Shown: one piece after another, positions 10,443-18,278 of the stretch
How the letters are laid out: every line of letters starts with the position of its first letter
How positions within the stretch are numbered: position 1 is the first letter of the stretch
Assembly (NCBI RefSeq): GCF_015351105.1
Contig: NZ_JADKRR010000001.1
Location: 1,593,069-1,657,068, forward strand
Length of the DNA stretch: 64,000 nucleotides
Source: Clavibacter sp. VKM Ac-2872
GTDB taxonomy: Bacteria; Actinomycetota; Actinomycetes; Actinomycetales; Microbacteriaceae
Direction of reading: 5' to 3'
Made by a program: the position numbers and the translations under genes
Notes under the pieces: generated by a model
Database searches by the model: none
The model's input: only the letters and a program-made list of their open reading frames with translations
Told to the model about the DNA's origin: nothing

Positions 10443-10911
10443 CGTCTGCTCCCTCCAACGGGCTGAACGTGGCGATTTCGTCGAAGACCCGGGACAAGTC
10501 GTAGTACCGTTCGAATCCCGCGCTGCACGTCAGATCGATTCGACCCCGTGAGGACGTGGCGGTGAACTTGGAGACGGCTACAGAGAATCCGTCGTGCTCG
10601 TAGATGAATTGCATTCGCCTCCGGAAGATGCCGTGGGACCATGGAGACACCGAGATGACGTGTGACCACGGTTCCATGCGAAGCGCTTCGGACACGGCCG
10701 CGGATGAGTCGTCGACGAGGGAGCCGGCCGAATCGATGACAGACAGCACGATGTTCTCGCGGAACTCCGTGCTTGGTCTCTCTTTGCCCACGTACGCGGT
10801 CGCCGCGTTCCCCACCGATTCCTCGGTCCAGCCGCTGGGTACCCATATGGCCCCTATGGCACTCGGGCATGATTTCCAGCCCCGCTGCATGTTCGCGGTC
10901 TCATCGCTCAT
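10426..10911 (-). CDS. DcrB/LpqN/Mog1-like domain protein
   Basis: A 161-residue protein. It opens with a VPSGW turn, then ENIVLSVI, a mid-region basic hairpin (RRRMQFIYEHDGFSVAVSKF) and a DLTCSAGFERYYDL plus terminal-helix ending. This pattern matches the DcrB/LpqN/Mog1 alpha-beta fold, some members of which (EagR/DUF1795) are effector chaperones. The ATG at 10911 overlaps the TGA of the upstream effector-like gene (ATGA), indicating coupled translation. The fold call is by eye. Confidence 0.6.
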   Translation of the reverse strand: MSDETANMQRGWKSCPSAIGAIWVPSGWTEESVGNAATAYVGKERPSTEFRENIVLSVIDSAGSLVDDSSAAVSEALRMEPWSHVISVSPWSHGIFRRRMQFIYEHDGFSVAVSKFTATSSRGRIDLTCSAGFERYYDLSRVFDEIATFSPLEGADVDNLD

Positions 10912-12062
10912 CGGCCCATACCATCCCATCCGGCTTTCACGTGCTCGCCGAGCTCCTTGCCCATGTCACTGCCCCACATTCCCCCTATCGCGCCACCGAG
11001 GATGCCGCCGATCACAGTGCCTGGGCCAGGGAAGACACTCCCGAATGCCGCACCGATCTCAGCACCGGCAAGAGCGCCGCCCCAACCCCCTGCCGCGGAG
11101 GCGGTCCCCACGATCGCTGTGTTCTCGGCGGCGGACTGCCGCTTGTGCGTCTCTGTCCACTCGGGATGGTCTTGCGTATCCCTCTGGTATTGGTCGGACC
11201 AGGCATCGGCGAATGTGATCGCCGTCCCGGCTATGCCCAGCGCCCCACCCGCTATTCTCGCCGACTTGAGCACCGCAGTGGGCGCTGCAGCCTCGTCGTT
11301 AACCAGCAGCAGATGTGATCGCGTCTCGATCTCCGGATCCACCTGTGGTTCCATCGACTGCGCGAGTTCCCGGCGCACAAGGAAGCCGTTCTCACGAAGA
11401 GAGGAGTAGTCCTGCTCCATCCACCTCTCCGTCACGACCACGGGAGCGGGTTCGTCAAAATCGGCGTTGACCGCGACCTCGAGTCTACGAACGCGTTTGA
11501 GGATGTCTATCGTGAATCCCATAGCCAGGCCGGCCGGTTCGTCCGAGAGGAAGCCGAGGGTATTTGTCACGGCGGAGGTCCCGCGGTACTTCGCCAGAGC
11601 CCGGAGGCGTCGCGCGCAGTCCTCATCGGCCGCGGCGACATCGCGGTTGAACTTCGCCACATCGTCGGCCAGCCGGCCGCCTGGGGTGTCCCGCGCCCCG
11701 ATGGAGTCCTCGTCGTCGAAGGTGTCGTCCATGGAGGAGGTGTGCGCATCTACGTCCGAAGCGAGGGCGGCACGTCGGGTGGCGAGGTCGGCGAGCGTGG
11801 AGGCGTAGTCATCGAGCACGCGGCGGGCGTTCTTCGCCTCCGCCGCGACCATCTGGGCGACCGTCTTCGGGCCATCCATCGCGGCGTGGACACGGTCAGC
11901 ACCAGGACCGTCATACACGTCCTCCGAGGCGAGCCCGGTCCACCCGGAGGCGACGGCATCCATCGCCCCGTCGAGCTGGGTGGCGACGTCCGCGAACTCT
12001 CCTGCCGCGATCTCGACGGCCGCGGAGCTGGGCACGTCGGCGAGGGTCCCGATCTCGAGCAC
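10908..12062 (-). CDS. WXG100-like protein with glycine-zipper C-terminus (candidate type VII effector)
   Basis: A 384-residue protein. The first ~115 residues are helical with a GWTGLAS turn between helices, as in EsxA/WXG100-like secretion domains, followed by a coiled-coil-like segment to about 150. After an unrecognised middle, residues ~270-384 contain dense GxxxG repeats (AGAEIGAAFG, VIGGILGGAIGGMWG), a glycine zipper typical of membrane-inserting toxins such as LXG effector TelE. No Cys pair or nuclease motif was seen. Start is GTG 12062 with GGGGCGG upstream. Effector status is inference. Confidence 0.7.
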   Translation of the reverse strand: MLEIGTLADVPSSAAVEIAAGEFADVATQLDGAMDAVASGWTGLASEDVYDGPGADRVHAAMDGPKTVAQMVAAEAKNARRVLDDYASTLADLATRRAALASDVDAHTSSMDDTFDDEDSIGARDTPGGRLADDVAKFNRDVAAADEDCARRLRALAKYRGTSAVTNTLGFLSDEPAGLAMGFTIDILKRVRRLEVAVNADFDEPAPVVVTERWMEQDYSSLRENGFLVRRELAQSMEPQVDPEIETRSHLLLVNDEAAAPTAVLKSARIAGGALGIAGTAITFADAWSDQYQRDTQDHPEWTETHKRQSAAENTAIVGTASAAGGWGGALAGAEIGAAFGSVFPGPGTVIGGILGGAIGGMWGSDMGKELGEHVKAGWDGMGR

Positions 12063-12379
12063 TCGGAACCGCCCCAGCGGACATCCGCCACGTGCTTCGC
12101 GGCGTCCGTCGCCATCTGCTCGTCACCCTGCTCGTAGTCCGAGATGGAGGAGCGCGTCGCGGAGATCGCCGTGGCCACCTGGTTCTTCACGGCCTGGAGG
12201 TCGATCCCCAGGGGATCGATGCTGAGATCGGCGAGAGCGGCTGCCGCCTGGGAACCCGTGCCGACCGCTGCCGAGGCGTGGCCGATCGCGGTCTCCATCA
12301 TCGTGGTCGCCTTCGCGATGCCCTCGGCGTCCGTCTCGGCCTTCGTGATGATCGCCCGTGCGAGCCGCCAACCGATCAC
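11750..12379 (-). CDS. Small helical ESX-partner-like protein; 3' end uncertain
   Basis: A GTG at 12379 with GAGGGG upstream opens a frame whose first ~105 residues look genuine: Ala-rich helices, TKAETDAEGIAKATTMMETA and a central LSIDPLGIDLQ. They resemble small helical partners encoded before type VII effectors. After about 12062 the translation becomes Pro/Arg/Ser-rich and is out of frame with the clearly coding effector, yet no stop appears until 11750. Either the stop has been lost, or one missing base in the G-run near 12080 would fuse the two genes. The functional 3' end is probably near 12062. Confidence 0.5.
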   Translation of the reverse strand: MIGWRLARAIITKAETDAEGIAKATTMMETAIGHASAAVGTGSQAAAALADLSIDPLGIDLQAVKNQVATAISATRSSISDYEQGDEQMATDAAKHVADVRWGGSECSRSGPSPTCPAPRPSRSRQESSRTSPPSSTGRWMPSPPGGPGSPRRTCMTVLVLTVSTPRWMARRRSPRWSRRRRRTPAACSMTTPPRSPTSPPDVPPSLRT

Positions 12380-12404
12380 GTGTTCCCCTCGCCGTCGTGA
12401 CCGC

Positions 12405-12410
12405 AGGATA
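12405..12410 (-). promoter_or_regulatory. Putative -10 for the effector module
   Basis: On the minus strand TATCCT lies 25 nt before the GTG at 12379. It is the only plausible promoter element I see for the block. Confidence 0.25.
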
Positions 12411-12537
12411 GTGACCTCGTGCCTCGGTCGGCGAAGACCATGCACAGCGGCGGTGTCCGCTCCCCGATCGGGGGACTGTCCTCCACTTGGAGGACCGGCG
12501 TACCGTTGCTCAGGTCATCGACCCCTGGAGCTCCACA

Positions 12538-12861
12538 ATGTCGCACGCCACCCTGCACCGCACGCACACCACCGACCCGCACCGCACGTCGGTGGTCGGT
12601 TCCGCGGTGCTGGGCTTCATGTCCGCCTTCGTGGTGGGCGCGGCCGTGATCGTGACGCTCCTCATCACCTCCTTCGCGCAGGGGACCGAGGGCTACCCCG
12701 GACTCGACGTGCCGGGCGTGGTCGACACCCGCATCGACCACGGCAGCGTCGTGACGCAGATCGGCCCGGGCGGGTTCCTCTTCCCGCTGGCTGCGGGCCT
12801 CCTCGTGGGGCTCATCGTGGCCGTCGTCGTCTACGCGCGGCAGCGCCACGTCGAGGACTGA
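12538..12861 (+). CDS. Two-helix membrane protein of unknown function
   Basis: A 107-residue protein with helices at about 22-47 (AVLGFMSAFVVGAAVIVTLL) and 81-101 (FPLAAGLLVGLIVAVVVYA), joined by an extracytoplasmic loop rich in Gly, Asp and Val. The ATG at 12538 is preferred because GGAG lies 8 nt upstream; an ATG 17 codons earlier has no such site. It is divergent from the effector-like block and 42 nt before the SGNH lipoprotein. No family recognised. Confidence 0.7.
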   Translation: MSHATLHRTHTTDPHRTSVVGSAVLGFMSAFVVGAAVIVTLLITSFAQGTEGYPGLDVPGVVDTRIDHGSVVTQIGPGGFLFPLAAGLLVGLIVAVVVYARQRHVED

Positions 12862-12890
12862 GCCGGGCCGACCCTGATCCCGCGAGCGCT

Positions 12891-12896
12891 TAGGGT
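12891..12896 (+). promoter_or_regulatory. -10 hexamer for leaderless SGNH hydrolase transcript
   Basis: TAGGGT ends 7 nt before the ATG at 12904. Confidence 0.45.
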
Positions 12897-12903
12897 CGAG
12901 GGG

Positions 12904-13902
12904 ATGCATGCCCGTCCCGCCCGTCTCCGTCCACGGATCCGACGAGCCGCCCTCGTCGCGGCGACGACCGCCGTCCTCCTCCTCGTGAGCGGGTGCACCT
13001 CGCCGGACGTCGTCGCGCCGCCGACAGCACCGCCGACGGCCCCGCTCCGGGTGGTCTCCCTCGGGGACTCCTACTCCACGGGCACGGGACCGGCCGAGCC
13101 GCTGCCCGGCGACGCGGGGGTGTGCGGGCGCACCGTCGCCTCGTCCGTCCGGGTCGCCGCGGCCGCGGTCAGCGCGGATCTCGTCGACGCGGCCTGCGAC
13201 GGCGCCAGCACCGCGGACCTCGTCGCCCCGCGCGAGCGCGGCGGACAGACGGTGCCCGCGCAGCTGGACGCTCTGACCGACGGCGCCGACGTCGTGCTCG
13301 TGCGCCTAGGGGGCAACGACCTCGGCTTCCCCGCCCTCGTCGGCGGGTGCCTCGCCCGGGATCCGGACGGGCCGGTGTCCGCCGGGCCGACGACGTGCGT
13401 GGACGCACTCGCGCCCTCGGGCGGGACCGACGCCGTCCGCGCCCGCATCGACGGCGCGGTGGCGACGCGTCTCGCCGAGGCCTTCGAGCGGATCCGCGCC
13501 GCGGCACCCGACGCCCGCATCGTCGCGCTCGGCTACCTGACCGTGCTCGGCGACCCGGATGCGCTCCCGGCCGAGGGATGCCTACGAGCCACGGCCACGT
13601 CGGCGGTCAACGGCCAGGTGCTCCTCGCCGACCGGGACGCGGTGTGGCTGGCGGGGATCCAGCGCGAGCTCGACGGGGCGATCGCGCGCGCGGCCGCCGA
13701 CGCGGGCGCGCGATTCGTGGACCAGGAGACGCCGACGGCCACGCACGGAGCATGCGTCGGCGACGCGGGGGATCCGTATGTGGCTGGGCTCGGTGGCAGC
13801 GCGGGAGACGTGCCCCTCCATCCCAACGCGGCCGGACTGGAGTGGGAGTCGGGGGTCATCGCGGACGTGCTGCGCGAGGAGTCGGCGGCGCTCGGCCGCT
13901 GA
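12904..13902 (+). CDS. SGNH/GDSL-type hydrolase lipoprotein
   Basis: A 332-residue secreted esterase or lipase-like protein. A basic N-terminus and hydrophobic helix end in the lipobox LVSGC (Cys31), indicating membrane anchoring outside the cell. The catalytic blocks are in order: GDSYSTG (block I Ser, near 55), LGGNDLGFP (block III Asn) and DVPLHPN (block V Asp and His). Several extra cysteines could form disulfides, as in streptomycete SGNH lipases. Substrate is not predictable. Confidence 0.88.
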   Translation: MHARPARLRPRIRRAALVAATTAVLLLVSGCTSPDVVAPPTAPPTAPLRVVSLGDSYSTGTGPAEPLPGDAGVCGRTVASSVRVAAAAVSADLVDAACDGASTADLVAPRERGGQTVPAQLDALTDGADVVLVRLGGNDLGFPALVGGCLARDPDGPVSAGPTTCVDALAPSGGTDAVRARIDGAVATRLAEAFERIRAAAPDARIVALGYLTVLGDPDALPAEGCLRATATSAVNGQVLLADRDAVWLAGIQRELDGAIARAAADAGARFVDQETPTATHGACVGDAGDPYVAGLGGSAGDVPLHPNAAGLEWESGVIADVLREESAALGR

Positions 13903-13932
13903 ACCGCGCCGCCGCCGGGGACAGGGATTCTT

Positions 13933-13960
13933 GGATCGTGTGGGTTCATGTGGGATCGTG
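13933..13960 (+). promoter_or_regulatory. Candidate operator for the fru regulator: 20-bp-phased direct repeats
   Basis: GGATCGTG occurs at 13933-13940 and again at 13953-13960. The copies are exactly 20 bp apart (about two helical turns) and abut the -35 element. This is consistent with DeoR-family binding, and the regulator is the first gene of the operon. Confidence 0.45.
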
Positions 13961-13989
13961 TTGCTTCTCCCGCGGATCAGGGCTACAGT
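13961..13989 (+). promoter_or_regulatory. Promoter of the fructose PTS operon
   Basis: TTGCTT (13961-13966), a 17-nt spacer and TACAGT (13984-13989) form a well-spaced promoter. A leader of about 40 nt with AAGGAG precedes the regulator gene. Confidence 0.6.
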
Positions 13990-14037
13990 GCGAGGACGCG
14001 AGGCGACAGTGCCCCACGGAGTCGAAGGAGACCGCCC

Positions 14038-14826
14038 ATGTACGCCGAAGAGCGCCAGGACAGGGTGGTCGCCCTCCTCGAGCGCACCGGCCGCGTGGCG
14101 GTCCTCGGCCTGGCCCGCGACTTCGACGTGACGACCGAGACCGTGCGCCGGGACCTGGCGCAGCTCGAGAGCCGCGGCGTGCTCCGCCGGGTGCACGGCG
14201 GCGCCGTCCGGGCTGACCGGTCCACCCGGGCCGAGGAGAGCCTCGACACCCGCGGTTCCCGCAACACGGAGGCGAAGGCGCGCATCGCCGACGCGGCCAT
14301 GGCCTTCCTGCCCGCGAGCTTCGAGGGATCCATCGCGCTCGACGCGGGCACCACCACGGGCCTCGTGGCGGAGCGCGTCGCCGCCTGGCGGCCCGACGTC
14401 CCCGGCCGCACGCTCGTGGTCGTCACGCACTCCATGGCCGTCGCGCAGACCGTCACCCGCAACCCCGCCGTCGAGGTGCAGCTGCTCGGCGGCCGCGTCC
14501 GCGGGATCACGAGCGCCGCGGTCGGACCCGCGACGCTCGGTCAGCTGTCGCGCCTGCGGCCCGACATCGCCTTCATCGGCGCCAACGGGATCCACGCGGA
14601 GTTCGGCTTGAGCACCCCCGACGAAGAGGAGGCGGCCGTGAAGACCGCGTTGACCCGAGGATCCCGACGCGCGGTGGCGCTCGTCGACGCGTCGAAGGCG
14701 GGGGAGGAGGCGCTCGTCGGCTTCGCTGCCCTCGACGACCTCGACGCGCTCGTGACCGACGTCGCGCCCGGCGGCCCGCTGGCCGAGGCGCTGGCGGCGG
14801 CCGAGGTGGAGGTGATGGTCGCGTGA
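14038..14826 (+). CDS. DeoR family regulator of the fructose operon
   Basis: A 262-residue repressor. The N-terminal winged helix shows the DeoR signature: ERQDRVVALLERTGRVAV, then VTTETVRRDLAQLESRGVLRRVHGGA (the V.TETVRRDL helix). The C-terminal sugar-phosphate-sensing domain has DAGTTTGLVAERV and the FIGANGIHAEFGLSTPDEEEAAVK block. An AAGGAG site 7 nt upstream fixes the ATG at 14038. Its TGA overlaps the fruK GTG. By position it probably senses a fructose phosphate and controls this operon. Confidence 0.93.
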   Translation: MYAEERQDRVVALLERTGRVAVLGLARDFDVTTETVRRDLAQLESRGVLRRVHGGAVRADRSTRAEESLDTRGSRNTEAKARIADAAMAFLPASFEGSIALDAGTTTGLVAERVAAWRPDVPGRTLVVVTHSMAVAQTVTRNPAVEVQLLGGRVRGITSAAVGPATLGQLSRLRPDIAFIGANGIHAEFGLSTPDEEEAAVKTALTRGSRRAVALVDASKAGEEALVGFAALDDLDALVTDVAPGGPLAEALAAAEVEVMVA

Positions 14827-15794
14827 TCCTCACCCTCACCGCCAACCCGAGCCTCGACCGCACCATCGACCTCGCCGGTGCGCTCGCGCGCGGCGCGGTC
14901 CAGCGCGCCCGGGGCGTCGCCGAGCAGCCGGGCGGCAAGGGCGTCAACGTCTCGCGCGCGCTCATCGCCTCGGGGCTCGACACGATCGCGCTGCTGCCCG
15001 GGCGCCTCGACGACCCCATGCTCGTTGCGCTGGCCGCCGAGCGGATCCCGCTCGACCACCTCGACATCGACGGCCGCGTTCGCCAGAACGTCACGCTGAC
15101 GGAGCCCGACGGCACGACCACCAAGGTCAACGAGCCGGGGCCCGTGCTCTCCGCGGCCGAGGCGGACGCGCTGGTGGCCCTCGTCATCCGGCACGCGCGC
15201 CGGGCCAGCTGGCTCGTGCTGGCGGGATCCCTGCCGCCCGGCCTCGACGACGACTTCGCCGCGCGCGTGGTGCACGCCGTGCGCGCCGAGCTCGGCGACG
15301 CGGCACCGCGGATCGCCGTCGACTCGTCGGGGGCGCCCATGGCCGCGCTCGTCGCGTCCCACGCGGTCGTGGACCTCATCAAGCCCAACGCCGAGGAGCT
15401 CGCCGAGCTCGTCGGCCTCCCCGACCCGGATGCGCTCGAGGCCGACCCCCGGCTGGCCCACGACGCATCCCGCTCCCTCGTCTCCCGCGGCTGCCGGGCG
15501 GTCCTCGCGACCCTCGGCGCGCGGGGGGCCGTCCTCACCACGGCGGAGGGCGGGTGGCTCGCCACCATGCCCCCGATCGTGCCGGTGAGCACCGTGGGCG
15601 CGGGCGACTCGTCGCTCGCGGGCTACCTGCTCGCCGACCACCGCGGGGCCGGACCCGAGGGGCGGCTGGCGCAGGCCGTCGCCCACGGGTCCGCCGCCGC
15701 GTCCCTGCCCGGCAGCACCATGCCGTCCCCCGAGCAGACCCGGCCGGGCAGCGTCACCGTCCAGCCGCTCCTCCCGATCGCCGCCGATCGCTGA
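14823..15794 (+). CDS. fruK: 1-phosphofructokinase
   Basis: A 323-residue PfkB-family kinase converting fructose-1-phosphate to fructose-1,6-bisphosphate. It has TANPSLDRTI at the N-terminus, GGKGVNVSRAL (substrate-binding GG motif) and the C-terminal VSTVGAGDSSLAGYL catalytic GAGD. The start is a GTG overlapping the regulator's stop. The next gene makes fructose-1-phosphate, so the pathway is complete in the operon. Confidence 0.95.
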   Translation: MILTLTANPSLDRTIDLAGALARGAVQRARGVAEQPGGKGVNVSRALIASGLDTIALLPGRLDDPMLVALAAERIPLDHLDIDGRVRQNVTLTEPDGTTTKVNEPGPVLSAAEADALVALVIRHARRASWLVLAGSLPPGLDDDFAARVVHAVRAELGDAAPRIAVDSSGAPMAALVASHAVVDLIKPNAEELAELVGLPDPDALEADPRLAHDASRSLVSRGCRAVLATLGARGAVLTTAEGGWLATMPPIVPVSTVGAGDSSLAGYLLADHRGAGPEGRLAQAVAHGSAAASLPGSTMPSPEQTRPGSVTVQPLLPIAADR

Positions 15795-15816
15795 CCCGTC
15801 CCACCTGGAGAAGAAC

Positions 15817-17865
15817 ATGCCATCGCTCATCACGAACCGCCTCGTGCTCCTCGACGCCGACCTCGGCGCCGACCGTGAGCACGCCGTCCGCACGCTGGCC
15901 GAGCGCGTCGTCGCCGAGGGCCGCGCGACCGACGCCGACGCCCTCTTCGCCGACGCGTGGGAGCGCGAGTCGAAGACCGACACCGGCATGGGCGGCGGCC
16001 TCGCCATCCCGCACTGCCGCTCCGCCGCGGTCACCGAGGCCACGCTCGTCATGGCGCGCCCGGCCCCCGCCGTCGACTTCGGCGCGCCCGACGGCCCCGC
16101 CGACCTCGTGTTCTTCATCGCCGCGCCCGACGGCGCCGACCAGGAGCACCTCGTGCTGCTGTCGCGCCTCGCCCGGTCGCTCATCAAGCCGGAGTTCGTC
16201 GCGGCGCTGCGCTCGGCGACGGACGAGGACCAGGTCGTCTCGCTCGTGGAGGGCGCGCTCGTGGACGAGCCCGCCTCCTCGACCGGCGGCCCGGCCGCCG
16301 CCACCCCCGCCGCGTCGGCATCCGCTCCCGCCGCGGCCCCCGCCGACGCGCCGGTGCTCATCGCCGTCACCGCGTGCCCCACCGGCATCGCGCACACCTA
16401 CATGGCGGCCGACTCGCTCGTCGCCGCGGCCAAGCGCGCGGGCGTCGAGCTGCACGTCGAGACCCAGGGATCCTCCTCGGTCACGCCCGTCGACCCCGCG
16501 ATCATCGCGCGGGCCACGGCCGTGATCTTCGCGGTGGACGTGGACGTGCGCGATCGGGCCCGGTTCGCCGGCAAGCCCGTCATCCAGTCGCCCGTCAAGC
16601 GCGGCATCGACCAGCCCGACCAGATGGTCGCCGAGGCCGTCGCCGCCGCGAAGGACCCGAGCGCCCCGCGCGTGCCGGGCGGCGCATCCGCTGCCACGGG
16701 CTCGGAGCAGGCGTCCCCGCAGTCGTCGCAGTCGGTGGGCGCGCGCCTCAAGCGCTGGCTGCTCACGGGCGTCAGCTACATGATCCCGTTCGTCGCGGGC
16801 GGCGGGCTCCTCATCGCGCTCGGGTTCCTGCTGGGCGGCTACCGGATCACCGAGACAGCCGCCGACGTCGTGCTGCAGAACTCGCTCGCGAACCTGCCCG
16901 CGGGCGGCCTCGGCCAGTACCTCGGCGCGGTCGCGTTCGTCATCGGCAACGCGTCCATGGCCTTCCTCGTGCCGGCGCTGGCGGGCTACATCGCCTACGC
17001 CATCGCCGACCGGCCCGGCATCGCGCCCGGATTCGTCGCGGGATCCATCTCCGTCATCATGGGCGCCGGCTTCCTCGGCGGCCTGGTGGGCGGCCTCCTC
17101 GCGGGTGGCATCGCCTACGCGATCGGCCGCATCGACGTGCCGCGCTGGCTGCGGGGCCTCATGCCCGTCGTGATCATCCCGCTGCTCGCCTCGATCGTCG
17201 CCTCCGGCCTCATGGTCATGGTGCTCGGCGGTCCCATCGCCGCTCTCACGCGCGGGCTCAACGGCTTCCTCTCCGGCCTCACCGGCACGTCGGCCATCGT
17301 CCTCGGCATCATCCTCGGCGTCATGATGTGCATCGACCTCGGCGGCCCGATCAACAAGGTCGCCTACTCGTTCGCGGTCGCCGGCCTCGGCGCCGGATCC
17401 ATCACCGACCAGGCGCCGTGGCACATCATGGCCGCGGTCATGGCCGCAGGCATGGTGCCGCCCCTCGCCCTCGCGCTCGCCTCCACCGTGATCGACCGCC
17501 GCCTGTTCAGCCCGGCCGAGCGCGAGAACGGCAAGGCCGCGTGGCTCCTCGGGGCCGCATTCATCTCGGAGGGCGCCATCCCGTTCGCCGCGGTCGACCC
17601 GCTGCGCGTGATCCCCGCGAGCATCGTCGGCGGTGCCGTCACGGGTGCCATGATCATGGGGCTCGACGTCGTGTCGCAGGCCCCGCACGGCGGCGTCTTC
17701 GTGCTCTTCGCGATGAACGGCACGTTCCTCGGCTTCCTCGCGTCCGTCGCGGTCGGCGCCGTGGTCTCCGCGTTCCTCGTCGTGCTCCTCAAGCGCTTCA
17801 CGACGAAGCGCCCGGAGGCGGCCGCCGCCGCACCCGTCGAGCAGGGCGTCCCCGTCCCGGCCTGA
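15817..17865 (+). CDS. fruA: Fructose-specific PTS enzyme IIABC
   Basis: A 682-residue membrane permease that takes up and phosphorylates fructose. The IIA domain (about 1-150) carries the phosphorylated His in GGGLAIPHCR. The IIB domain (about 185-285) carries the phosphocysteine in AVTACPTGIAHTYMAA. IIC (about 305-670) has roughly ten helices beginning LLTGVSYMIPFVAGGGLLIAL. The linkers are Ala/Pro/Ser-rich. The ATG has CTGGAG upstream. Three domains in one chain is a common actinobacterial form. Confidence 0.96.
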   Translation: MPSLITNRLVLLDADLGADREHAVRTLAERVVAEGRATDADALFADAWERESKTDTGMGGGLAIPHCRSAAVTEATLVMARPAPAVDFGAPDGPADLVFFIAAPDGADQEHLVLLSRLARSLIKPEFVAALRSATDEDQVVSLVEGALVDEPASSTGGPAAATPAASASAPAAAPADAPVLIAVTACPTGIAHTYMAADSLVAAAKRAGVELHVETQGSSSVTPVDPAIIARATAVIFAVDVDVRDRARFAGKPVIQSPVKRGIDQPDQMVAEAVAAAKDPSAPRVPGGASAATGSEQASPQSSQSVGARLKRWLLTGVSYMIPFVAGGGLLIALGFLLGGYRITETAADVVLQNSLANLPAGGLGQYLGAVAFVIGNASMAFLVPALAGYIAYAIADRPGIAPGFVAGSISVIMGAGFLGGLVGGLLAGGIAYAIGRIDVPRWLRGLMPVVIIPLLASIVASGLMVMVLGGPIAALTRGLNGFLSGLTGTSAIVLGIILGVMMCIDLGGPINKVAYSFAVAGLGAGSITDQAPWHIMAAVMAAGMVPPLALALASTVIDRRLFSPAERENGKAAWLLGAAFISEGAIPFAAVDPLRVIPASIVGGAVTGAMIMGLDVVSQAPHGGVFVLFAMNGTFLGFLASVAVGAVVSAFLVVLLKRFTTKRPEAAAAAPVEQGVPVPA

Positions 17866-17890
17866 CCCCGTCCCGGCCTGACCCCGTCCC
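17850..17890 (+). repeat. 16-bp tandem duplication across the fruA stop
   Basis: CCCCGTCCCGGCCTGA occurs at 17850-17865 and again at 17866-17881, followed by a partial third copy. The first copy ends with the fruA stop, so the duplication leaves the protein unchanged and lengthens the fruA-ptsH spacer. Confidence 0.8.
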
Positions 17891-17928
17891 GTCCCCGAAC
17901 CGACCCCACCACCAGAAGGAGAACGTCC

Positions 17929-18201
17929 ATGACCGAGCGCACCGCCACCATCGGCAGCCGCGTGGGCCTGCACGCCCGACCCGCATCCCTCTTCATCGAG
18001 GCCGTGCGCCGCACGGGCGTGCCGGTGAAGATCAGCAAGCCGGGCGGCACGCCGCTCGACGCGACGAGCATCCTGTCGCTCATGAGCCTCGGCGCCGCGA
18101 ACGGCGACCAGGTCGTCCTCACGGCCGAGGGCGACGGCGCGGACGCCGCGCTCGACGAGCTGGCGGCCCTGCTCGAGAGCGACCTCGACGCCGTCGAGTA
18201 G
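17929..18201 (+). CDS. ptsH: Phosphocarrier protein HPr
   Basis: A 90-residue HPr that relays phosphate from enzyme I to IIA domains. The active site is His15 in GLHARPASLF. The segment around SILSLMSLGA corresponds to the region of the regulatory serine in low-GC HPr. An AGAAGGAG site precedes the ATG. It is the last gene of the fructose operon; enzyme I is not in this window. Confidence 0.96.
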   Translation: MTERTATIGSRVGLHARPASLFIEAVRRTGVPVKISKPGGTPLDATSILSLMSLGAANGDQVVLTAEGDGADAALDELAALLESDLDAVE

Positions 18202-18209
18202 TCGCCCGC

Positions 18210-18260
18210 ACGACGAGAGGGCCCGGTCACCGCGATGCGGTGGACGGGCCCTCTCGTCGT
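18210..18260. terminator. Bidirectional terminator between ptsH and the SDR gene
   Basis: A 16-bp perfect stem (18210-18225 with 18245-18260) separates two convergent genes. Confidence 0.8.
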
Positions 18261-18278
18261 GTCAGGCGACCGGCGGCG

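Noticed and set aside
8489-10520. An 11-nt match (GTTCGAATCCC) between the tRNA-Ala T-arm and about 10508-10519, considered as attL/attR of an island
   Set aside because: The match ends at once, does not reach the tRNA 3' end, and lies inside the coding region of a gene. No integrase was found.
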